Assembly: GCA_016873525.1 (NCBI GenBank)
Contig: VGXD01000130.1
Span: 1 to 6,344, forward strand
From: Nitrospira sp.
Lineage (GTDB): Bacteria; Nitrospirota; Nitrospiria; Nitrospirales; Nitrospiraceae
Direction of reading: 5' to 3'
Length of the DNA: 6,344 nt
This document shows positions 1 to 5,065 of this stretch, in pieces; the stretch's first letter is position 1; the number at the start of each line of letters is the position of its first letter. Under the pieces are notes generated by a model that ran no database searches, was not told where the DNA came from, and saw only the letters and a program-made list of their open reading frames with translations. The position numbers and the translations under genes were made by a program.

Positions 1-27
1 CTTGTCTCCGCACTACCAGGGAGTTGA
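1..27 (+). CDS. Possible C-terminal end of an upstream gene (partial)
   Basis: Frame 1 is open from the window edge and ends at TGA 25-27, giving the tail LVSALPGS. The stop lies one base before the mlaD ATG at 29, which is typical of tightly packed operon genes. In known mla operons the gene before mlaD encodes the permease MlaE or the ATPase MlaF, so this may be the end of one of them. Eight residues are too few to recognise a family, and an open stretch this short could be chance. Confidence 0.3.
   Translation, partial: LVSALPGS
18..23 (+). promoter_or_regulatory. Ribosome binding site of mlaD, decides the start
   Basis: AGGGAG lies five bases before ATG 29. It supports that ATG over the in-frame TTG at position 2, which would add nine residues and has no visible upstream site inside the window. 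Confidence 0.7.
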
Positions 28-28
28 T

Positions 29-472
29 ATGGAAAAAGCCAAACTGGAACTGGTTGTCGGGGCCTTTGTCTTGCTGGGAATCGCCTGTTTGGGCTACCTT
101 TCCATCAAGTTGGGCAAGTTGGAGGTCATCGGGGGGCACCTCTATGAAGTCCAAGCCGAGTTCACGTCGGCGACGGGGCTCAAGCCCGGCGCCTCCGTGG
201 AGATCGCCGGGGTGGAAGTCGGGCGGATCAAGACCATCAAGCTGAAAGAGGACCAAGCGTTGGTGACGATGGCGATTCATGACGACGTGAAACTGTATAC
301 CGACACCATCGCGTCGATCAAAACACGCGGTATCATCGGGGACAAATTCGTCACCGTGTCGCCTGGCGGGGGCGGCGAACCGCTCAAGGCGGGGGAGAAG
401 ATCAGAGATACGGAAGCGGGGCTTGACCTGGAGGAACTCGTCAGCCAATACATCCACGGCAAGGTGAATTAA
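29..472 (+). CDS. mlaD: MCE-domain lipid transport protein MlaD
   Basis: This is a 147-residue protein of the MlaD family. Family members form a hexameric ring anchored in the inner membrane, bound to the MlaE permease and MlaF ATPase, and exchange phospholipids with periplasmic MlaC. Seen in the sequence: a short charged N-terminus, one hydrophobic helix at about residues 8-26, then an MCE domain at about 38-112. The domain carries the typical segment ATGLKPGASVEIAGVEVGRI (48-67) and the stretch GIIGDKFVTVSPGG (101-114), which in MlaD proteins covers the central pore-loop region. The C-terminus, LEELVSQYIHGK, resembles the usual helical end of MlaD. Length and domain order match short single-MCE MlaD proteins rather than multi-domain PqiB or YebT. 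The start ATG 29 has a good ribosome binding site. mlaC follows after 36 bases, as in classical mla operons. Direction of transport and exact lipid cannot be read from sequence. Confidence 0.93.
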   Translation: MEKAKLELVVGAFVLLGIACLGYLSIKLGKLEVIGGHLYEVQAEFTSATGLKPGASVEIAGVEVGRIKTIKLKEDQALVTMAIHDDVKLYTDTIASIKTRGIIGDKFVTVSPGGGGEPLKAGEKIRDTEAGLDLEELVSQYIHGKVN

Positions 473-490
473 CGCATGACCGGCCGGCGA

Positions 491-503
491 GGAAGGGGAG
501 GAG
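491..503 (+). promoter_or_regulatory. Ribosome binding site of mlaC, decides the start
   Basis: A purine-rich stretch ends in AGGAG (499-503), five bases before ATG 509. A second in-frame ATG at 476 has a weaker site, AAGGTGA (461-467), eight bases upstream and overlapping the end of mlaD. The stronger site and the more normal signal peptide favour 509. Confidence 0.6.
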
Positions 504-508
504 TGCGT

Positions 509-1171
509 ATGGAAGCGACACAGGGGTTTCGGCGGCAAGGAAGATCGACGGTTGGGTTGGGCTCGTGGAGGCTGGCGCTGTTGGTGATGGGGGTTGGGGG
601 TGCCCTGCTGGCGGCCGGGTTGCCGGCGCAGGCCGCCGGTCCGGCCACCGATGCGGTGAAGGGCACGGTCGACGAGGTCGTCCGCATTCTGCAAGACAAA
701 GAGATGAAGAAGCCGGATCATACCGAGGAGCGTCGCCGGCTCCTGGAAAAAGCCATCGGGAACCGGTTCGATTACGATGAAATGGCCAAGCGAACCTTGA
801 CCACGCAGTGGGCGAAATTGAACCGGGACGAGCAACAGGAGTTCGTCGTGCTGTTCAAGCGGCTCTTATCCAATACCTATGCCGACAAGATCGAGGGCTA
901 CTCCGGCGAGCCGGTCCAGTATCTCAATGAGCGTCAACAGGAGGGGTTTGCCGAGGTCAAGACCAAGGTGGTCTCCGGCAAGGCGGAAATTCCGTTGGAC
1001 TACCGGCTGATGAACAAGTCCAACGACTGGCGCGTCTACGATGTGGTCGTGGACGGGGTCAGTCTCGTGAAGAATTATCGCGGGCAGTTCGACAAGGTCA
1101 TCCACTCGTCCTCCTATGCCGACCTGGTCGAGAAGTTGCGCAAAAAGTCCGATAAATTCGTGGCTCAGTAG
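509..1171 (+). CDS. mlaC: Periplasmic phospholipid-binding protein MlaC (Ttg2D/HpnM family)
   Basis: This 220-residue secreted protein is of the MlaC/Ttg2D family, the soluble carrier that shuttles phospholipid across the periplasm between the MlaD complex and the outer membrane. The N-terminus is a signal peptide: an Arg-containing n-region, a hydrophobic core at about residues 21-37 and a cleavage motif AQA at 40-42. No lipobox Cys is present. The mature part shows the family pattern: FDYDEMAKRTLTTQW (87-101), then DEQQEFVVLFKRLLSNTYAD (107-126), then a C-terminal WRVYDVVVDGVSLVKNYRGQ (174-193). Length is normal. HpnM, a hopanoid-associated protein, belongs to the same family, and hpnH lies in this window, so a hopanoid role is possible but not shown. 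Using ATG 476 instead would add 11 Arg/Gly-rich residues and give a 231-residue protein. A strong hairpin follows 13 bases after the stop, so this is probably the last gene of its operon. Confidence 0.9.
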   Translation: MEATQGFRRQGRSTVGLGSWRLALLVMGVGGALLAAGLPAQAAGPATDAVKGTVDEVVRILQDKEMKKPDHTEERRRLLEKAIGNRFDYDEMAKRTLTTQWAKLNRDEQQEFVVLFKRLLSNTYADKIEGYSGEPVQYLNERQQEGFAEVKTKVVSGKAEIPLDYRLMNKSNDWRVYDVVVDGVSLVKNYRGQFDKVIHSSSYADLVEKLRKKSDKFVAQ

Positions 1172-1184
1172 GAAGCGGCCATCG

Positions 1185-1224
1185 TTTGCGGCGGTCTGGC
1201 TCAATGGCCGCCTGCAAATAATTT
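1185..1224 (+). terminator. Probable terminator after mlaC
   Basis: TTTGCGGCGGTC (1185-1196) pairs with GGCCGCC-T-GCAAA (1206-1218): a 12-bp stem with one G-U pair, one bulged T and a nine-base loop. TAATTT follows. The stem is strong, but the T tract is short and broken, so termination may be partial. It starts 13 bases after the mlaC stop. Confidence 0.6.
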
Positions 1225-1263
1225 CCTCCGGTTGCACGTCCTCTGCCGGGACCAGCCCTGTTG

Positions 1264-1304
1264 CCGACGGTCATGCCCTGCCCCAAGCGGGCAATGGCTG
1301 TCGG
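1264..1304 (+). terminator. Second strong hairpin between mlaC and dxs
   Basis: CCGACGGTCATGCCC (1264-1278) pairs with GGGCAATGGCTGTCGG (1289-1304): 15 bp with one bulged A and two G-U pairs, and a ten-base loop. A T-rich but interrupted stretch follows (1305-1320). It may be a second terminator in tandem with the one at 1185, or a regulatory RNA structure if transcription starts upstream of it. The sequence does not settle which. Confidence 0.4.
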
Positions 1305-1332
1305 TTGCCGTTCGTTGTTTCAGTCTAACCGC

Positions 1333-1381
1333 TTGACATTACGAAGAACTCTATGAGACACTTGGCGCAATTCTGTACAAT
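1333..1381 (+). promoter_or_regulatory. Candidate dxs promoter region
   Basis: A perfect -35-like TTGACA lies at 1333-1338 and a good -10-like TACAAT at 1376-1381, but they are 37 bases apart and cannot be used together. TACAAT has a weak -35 partner, ATGAGA (1353-1358), at 17 bases. TTGACA has only poor -10 matches at 16-18 bases. The area is AT-richer than its surroundings and lies after both hairpins, where a dxs promoter is expected. With TACAAT, transcription would start near 1388 and leave a leader of about 79 bases. Confidence 0.4.
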
Positions 1382-1397
1382 CTGGAAGTGTTTCCGC

Positions 1398-1440
1398 CCG
1401 GTTTCCAGCCAGGGTGCCTCTTCTCAATTCCAGAAACCGG
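1398..1440 (+). repeat. Inverted repeat in the probable dxs leader
   Basis: CCGGTTTC (1398-1405) and GAAACCGG (1433-1440) form a perfect 8-bp inverted repeat around a 27-base spacer, ending 26 bases before the dxs ATG and 13 bases before GGGAG (1453-1457). It could fold in the leader RNA or be an operator site. It resembles no riboswitch I recognise. Confidence 0.4.
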
Positions 1441-1466
1441 AGTGCAGTTAACGGGAGAAATCCATC

Positions 1467-3440
1467 ATGGCCTTGTTAAAAACAATAAACAGCCCTTCGG
1501 ACTTGAAACGCCTGTCGCCGGAGCAATTCCCTGAGCTGTGTCAGGAAATCCGCGAACAAATCATCTCGACCGTGTCGAGCGTCGGCGGCCACTTGGCGTC
1601 CAATTTGGGCGTTGTTGAGCTGACGGTGGGCCTGCACTACCTGCTGAATACTCCGCAGGATCAGATCGTCTGGGACACGAGCAACCAGGCCTACACCCAC
1701 AAGCTGCTGACGGGGCGTCGCGAGCAGTTCCACACGTTGCGGCAATACGGCGGGCTCAGCGGGTTCTGCAAGCGGGAAGAGAGCGACCACGACACGTTCA
1801 ACGCCGGTCACGCCGGCACCGGGGTGTCGGCGGCGCTGGGGTTGGTCGAGGCGCGCGAACAGCTCGGCCGCCACAACAAGGTAGTCTGCGTGGTGGGCGA
1901 TGGCGCGATGACCGCCGGGATGACCCTCGAGGGACTGCACCATGCCGGAGGGCTGCACAAGGATTTCCTGGTGGTCCTGAACGACAACCAGATGTCGATT
2001 TCCAAGAACGTCGGGGCGATCTCGGCCTACCTGAACCGGACCTTCACGGGCGAGTTCTACAGCCGGGTGAAGGAAGAGACGCAGCATTTCCTGCGCGCGA
2101 TTCCTCAGATCGGCCAGCCGATGCAAAAGTTGGCGCGCCGGGCCGAAGAGTTGGCCAAGGGAATCATTCTGCCGGGACTGTTGTTCGAGGAATTGGGCTT
2201 CCGTTACGTCGGGCCGATCGACGGACATAACTTCGAGCACCTCCTGCCGACGCTCGAGAACGTGTTCAAGCTGAAGGGCCCCACCCTGTTGCACGTGATC
2301 ACGAAGAAGGGGCTGGGCTACGAACCGGCGATGAAGGACCCGGTCTGGTTCCATGCCTGTCCGGCTTTTGTGCGCGAGACCGGTGTGCCGGCCAAGAAGG
2401 CGGCGCGGCCGTCCTATACGGCCCATGCGATGCAGGCCTTGGTGAGGCTTGCGAGGAAGGATGCGCGCATCGTGGCCATTACTGCGGCCATGTGCGAAGG
2501 GACCGGGCTCACGGCGTTCGAGAAGGAATTCCCGAACCGGATCTACGATGTCGGGATTGCGGAACAGCATGCCGTGACGTTTGCCGGCGGTCTGGCCACG
2601 CAGGGATTGCGTCCGGTTGTGGTCATGTACTCGACCTTCCTCCAGCGGGCCTACGACCAGGTTATCCATGACGTGGCGACGCAGAACTTGCCGGTGACGT
2701 TCTGCCTCGACCGAGGCGGATTGGTGGCGGAGGATGGCACGACGCACCACGGGGCCTTCGACTATGCCTATCTCCGGCATATGCCGAACATGGTGGTCAT
2801 GGCGCCGAAAGACGAAAATGAATTGCAGCACATGGTGCAGACCTGTCTCAGCTACGAGGGGCCGGCCTCGGTGCGGTACCCGCGCGGGAGCAGCCTGGGC
2901 GTGACGATCGACGCCGAGCCGGTGGCTTTGCCGATCGGGAAGGGCGAGTTGTTGCGGGAGGGAACCGACGTGGCGATCGTGGCCATCGGGGTCACGGTCT
3001 GGCAGGCGGTCGAGGCCGCCAAGCGGTTGGAGGCGGAGGGCGTGTCGGCGGCGGTCGTGAACGCCCGTTTCGTCAAGCCGTTGGACGGCGAATTGATCGG
3101 TGCGGTGGCGAAGCGCGTGCGCTGCCTTGTGACGGTAGAGGAAGGCGCGCGGATGGGCGGTTTCGGATCGGCCGTGTTGGAATCGCTCTCCGACCAAGGG
3201 ATTCAGGTGCCGACCAAAGTTGTCGGATTGCCGGATTGGTACATCGAGCAGGGGCCGCAAGACCTGCTGAGGGAGAAATACGGATTGACGGCGGACGGCA
3301 TCTACGAGAGCGCCAAGGCCCTGCTCGCTCAGGTGTCGCCGGAACTTCTGCCCGCCCAGGAAGCCCCGGGTCGCGGGGGGCGGCGCGCGGAGTTCTCCCT
3401 GACGCATCGCGCGGTCGAAGGGGACGAACAGGGGAGCTGA
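1467..3440 (+). CDS. dxs: 1-deoxy-D-xylulose-5-phosphate synthase (Dxs)
   Basis: This 657-residue enzyme condenses pyruvate and glyceraldehyde 3-phosphate to DXP with thiamine diphosphate (TPP) and Mg2+, the first and flux-controlling step of the MEP pathway, in the cytoplasm. The TPP motif runs from GDG (144-146) to LNDN (171-174). Aligned by eye to the remembered E. coli enzyme, these key residues are kept: His42 (E. coli His49), His296 (His299), catalytic Glu366 in IAEQHA (Glu370), Tyr388 and Arg416 (Tyr392, Arg420), Asp423 and His427 (Asp427, His431) and Arg473 in YPRG (Arg478). The transketolase C-terminal domain follows from about 490. Two usually invariant motifs differ: WDVGHQ is WDTSNQ (69-74) and GHSSTS is GHAGTG (114-119). 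The protein ends about 37 residues beyond the usual C-terminus in a Pro/Gly/Arg-rich tail. ATG 1467 has GGAG (1454-1457) nine bases upstream. ispG follows after 23 bases. Confidence 0.96.
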   Translation: MALLKTINSPSDLKRLSPEQFPELCQEIREQIISTVSSVGGHLASNLGVVELTVGLHYLLNTPQDQIVWDTSNQAYTHKLLTGRREQFHTLRQYGGLSGFCKREESDHDTFNAGHAGTGVSAALGLVEAREQLGRHNKVVCVVGDGAMTAGMTLEGLHHAGGLHKDFLVVLNDNQMSISKNVGAISAYLNRTFTGEFYSRVKEETQHFLRAIPQIGQPMQKLARRAEELAKGIILPGLLFEELGFRYVGPIDGHNFEHLLPTLENVFKLKGPTLLHVITKKGLGYEPAMKDPVWFHACPAFVRETGVPAKKAARPSYTAHAMQALVRLARKDARIVAITAAMCEGTGLTAFEKEFPNRIYDVGIAEQHAVTFAGGLATQGLRPVVVMYSTFLQRAYDQVIHDVATQNLPVTFCLDRGGLVAEDGTTHHGAFDYAYLRHMPNMVVMAPKDENELQHMVQTCLSYEGPASVRYPRGSSLGVTIDAEPVALPIGKGELLREGTDVAIVAIGVTVWQAVEAAKRLEAEGVSAAVVNARFVKPLDGELIGAVAKRVRCLVTVEEGARMGGFGSAVLESLSDQGIQVPTKVVGLPDWYIEQGPQDLLREKYGLTADGIYESAKALLAQVSPELLPAQEAPGRGGRRAEFSLTHRAVEGDEQGS

Positions 3441-3463
3441 CGGAGCGGCATCCGACGGAACGC

Positions 3464-4669
3464 ATGCACATCTCTCGGCGAAAAACCAGGCAGATTGCGG
3501 TCGGGCGGGTGAAGATCGGCGGCGATGCGCCGGTCTCCGTCCAGTCGATGACCTCGACCGATACCCGCGACGTGGCGGCGACGGTGGAGCAGATTCGCCG
3601 GCTGGAACAGGCCGGGTGCGAATTGATCCGCGTGGCCGTGCCCGACATGGTTGCGGCGGAGGCCCTGCCGAAGATCAAGGCGCAGATGACCGTGCCCTTG
3701 ATTGCGGACATTCACTTCGACCATCGCCTGGCCTTGAAAGCGGCCGAGGTGGTGGACTGCGTGCGGATCAATCCGGGCAACATCGGAGCCTGGTGGAAGA
3801 CGGCCGAAGTCATCAAGGCGGTCAACGACCATGGGATTCCTCTCCGGGTCGGCGTCAACGGGGGCTCCCTGGAGCGGGAACTCTTGGAGAAGTACGGCTA
3901 TCCGACCGCCGAGGCGCTGGCCGAGTCGGCCCTGAACGCCGTCCGCGCGCTCGAAGATGTCGGGTTCACCAACATGAAAGTGTCGCTCAAGGCTTCGGAC
4001 GTCCACATGGCCATGGACGCCTATTGGCTGTTTGCCCAGCAATCGAATTACCCGCTGCACATCGGCATTACCGAAGCCGGCACCGCCATGACCGGCGCCG
4101 TCAAGTCCGCCATCGGCTTGGGCTGGCTCCTGACCAACGGGATCGGCGACACGTTGCGGGTCTCCTTGGCCGCGGATCCGGTCGAGGAAGTGAAAGTCGG
4201 GTTTGAAATTCTGAAGTCGCTCGAGTTGCGCCATCGCGGGATCAACGTCATCGCCTGTCCGACCTGCGGGCGGGTGGAGATCGACGTGGTGCGCCTGGCC
4301 AACGAGCTTGAGCAGCGCTTGGGCCACATCAAGGCGCCGCTCAACGTGTCGGTGCTGGGGTGCGTCGTCAACGGAATCGGCGAAGGCAAGGAAGCGGATA
4401 TCGGCATTGCCGGCGGCGAAGGCGTCGGGATCTTGTTCAAGAAGGGCAAGTTGGTCCGGAAGGTTCCGATGGAGGAACTGATGGAGACGCTGATCCAGGA
4501 AGTGGAGTCCTTGGCGAAGGAAAAAGAAGCCGAGGGGGCGGATAATAGTCCGGCGGCGGTTGCGGCGAACGAGGACGCGTGGGCGTTGTCCGGTCAAACC
4601 GTCGGCTATCGGTCCGACCATCGGTCGACCCTGGGTCGCGAGATTCCCGTCCTGCCGAACAAGCGGTGA
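3464..4669 (+). CDS. ispG: (E)-4-hydroxy-3-methylbut-2-enyl-diphosphate synthase (IspG/GcpE)
   Basis: This 401-residue 4Fe-4S enzyme converts MEcPP to HMBPP, the penultimate MEP step, using reduced flavodoxin or ferredoxin. The N-terminal TIM barrel covers about residues 5-260, with VSVQSMTSTDTRDV (24-37), the ADIHFD segment (81-86), RINPGNIG (101-108), GVNGGSLE (130-137) and GITEAG (201-206). The C-terminal Fe-S domain has CPTC (Cys265, Cys268), Cys300 and Glu307, the expected cluster ligands. The usual NGPGE motif is NGIGE (303-307). Residues beyond about 355 form a low-complexity, Ala/Glu-rich tail not found in the 372-residue E. coli protein. The ribosome binding site is weak: only a GGA four bases before the ATG, with a better GGAG too far away at 3442. 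Translation may therefore be coupled to dxs, which ends 23 bases upstream. The frame is open upstream inside dxs, but the ATG at 3464 places the conserved start, so the extension is rejected. Confidence 0.95.
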   Translation: MHISRRKTRQIAVGRVKIGGDAPVSVQSMTSTDTRDVAATVEQIRRLEQAGCELIRVAVPDMVAAEALPKIKAQMTVPLIADIHFDHRLALKAAEVVDCVRINPGNIGAWWKTAEVIKAVNDHGIPLRVGVNGGSLERELLEKYGYPTAEALAESALNAVRALEDVGFTNMKVSLKASDVHMAMDAYWLFAQQSNYPLHIGITEAGTAMTGAVKSAIGLGWLLTNGIGDTLRVSLAADPVEEVKVGFEILKSLELRHRGINVIACPTCGRVEIDVVRLANELEQRLGHIKAPLNVSVLGCVVNGIGEGKEADIGIAGGEGVGILFKKGKLVRKVPMEELMETLIQEVESLAKEKEAEGADNSPAAVAANEDAWALSGQTVGYRSDHRSTLGREIPVLPNKR

Positions 4670-4681
4670 GTGATTGCCGCT

Positions 4682-4701
4682 GCGCCGGTTCTTCCTGGCG
4701 T
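4682..4701 (+). terminator. Weak hairpin just after ispG
   Basis: GCGCCGG (4682-4688) pairs with CCTGGCGT (4694-4701): seven pairs including one G-U, one bulged T, and a TTCTT loop, 12 bases after the ispG stop. No T tract follows, so it may only be a 3' end-protecting structure or a weak terminator. Confidence 0.25.
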
Positions 4702-4786
4702 TGCATCGTCAGACGACAAGCGAAAGGCTCATGACACAGGCCGGAGGCGGGGATGGGCCCGTTCTATCCATCGTCCGTCCCGTTGC

Positions 4787-4804
4787 GACAGGGCGCCCCT
4801 GTTT
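4787..4804 (+). terminator. Weak GC-rich hairpin between ispG and tRNA-Cys
   Basis: ACAGGG (4788-4793) and CCCTGT (4797-4802) form a perfect 6-bp stem with a three-base loop, followed by TTG. It could end the dxs-ispG transcript but lacks a T tract. Apart from this and the hairpin at 4682, I see nothing defined in the 182 bases between ispG and the tRNA. Confidence 0.25.
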
Positions 4805-4807
4805 GCG

Positions 4808-4838
4808 TTGAGTCGGACAAGACAGGTCGTGATAGATT
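4808..4838 (+). promoter_or_regulatory. Candidate promoter for tRNA-Cys
   Basis: TTGAGT (4808-4813) and TAGATT (4833-4838) each match the sigma-70 consensus at four of six positions and are 19 bases apart, slightly wide. The predicted start near 4845 would give a leader of about seven bases before the mature tRNA at 4852. The call rests mainly on position. Confidence 0.3.
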
Positions 4839-4851
4839 GCAAGGGTTGCGG

Positions 4852-4927
4852 GGCGCCGTACCCAAGTGGCTAAGGGAGCAGTCTGCAAAACTGCGATGCG
4901 GCGGTTCGAACCCGCCCGGCGCCTCCA
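4852..4927 (+). tRNA. tRNA-Cys (anticodon GCA), CCA encoded
   Basis: A complete cloverleaf can be drawn by hand. The acceptor GGCGCCG (4852-4858) pairs perfectly with CGGCGCC (4917-4923). The D arm has a 3-bp CCC/GGG stem (4861-4863, 4874-4876). The anticodon stem GCAGT/ACTGC (4878-4882, 4890-4894) encloses loop CTGCAAA with anticodon GCA at 4885-4887. A five-base variable loop is followed by T stem GGCGG/CCGCC around TTCGAAC (4905-4911). The discriminator base is T (4924), a known identity element for cysteine tRNAs, and CCA is encoded at 4925-4927. The gene delivers cysteine to UGC and UGU codons. Confidence 0.96.
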
Positions 4928-4929
4928 CG

Positions 4930-4934
4930 TTTTT
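4930..4934 (+). terminator. T run directly after tRNA-Cys
   Basis: Five Ts follow the encoded CCA by two bases. With the GC-rich acceptor and T stems just before, this could help end or pause the tRNA transcript. It is short and may be incidental. Confidence 0.25.
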
Positions 4935-5015
4935 CCCCATGCACGGCCGTGTCGGAATGCGCCCAGGCGTTACGGACGCAGGCAGGTGCAACGGTACTCG
5001 CAAGCGACGATGCGC

Positions 5016-5047
5016 GGGAGCCAGGCAGCCCTGGCTCCTGTTGTAAT
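5016..5047 (+). terminator. Strong hairpin just upstream of hpnH
   Basis: GGAGCCAGG (5017-5025) and CCTGGCTCC (5030-5038) form a perfect 9-bp stem with a four-base CAGC loop, extendable by one G-U pair (5016/5039). TGTTGTAAT follows, a poor T tract. It lies 14 bases before the hpnH ribosome binding site, so it could end the tRNA transcript, or sit in the hpnH leader and affect its expression. I find no convincing hpnH promoter between 4928 and 5065, so read-through from the tRNA or ispG is possible. Confidence 0.5.
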
Positions 5048-5065
5048 AGATGAGAGGAGCACAGG

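Noticed and set aside
1172..1466. A thiamine (TPP) or other known riboswitch ahead of dxs
   Set aside because: I could not find the conserved core motifs of a TPP riboswitch or any other class I know; only simple inverted repeats are present.
1476..3407. 643-codon open frame on the - strand across dxs
   Set aside because: It is fully antisense to a clear dxs gene, and its Arg/His/Leu/Gln-rich product has no recognisable motif. This is the usual shadow of codon-biased GC-rich DNA.
3236..3463. In-frame N-terminal extension of ispG by 76 codons
   Set aside because: It overlaps the end of dxs, its sequence is low-complexity Arg/Gly/Ala, and the conserved IspG N-terminus begins at ATG 3464.
3329..4621. 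430-codon open frame on the - strand across ispG
   Set aside because: It is antisense to ispG, with a biased, motif-free product; coding shadow.
4764..5003. 79-codon - strand frame containing GGFEPPHRSFADCSLSHLG
   Set aside because: This is the translated complement of the tRNA-Cys gene, a well-known kind of false protein prediction.
4905..5065. tRNA 3' end as a phage or island attachment site
   Set aside because: No second copy of the tRNA 3' end was seen in the window, and no integrase or foreign-looking gene lies nearby.
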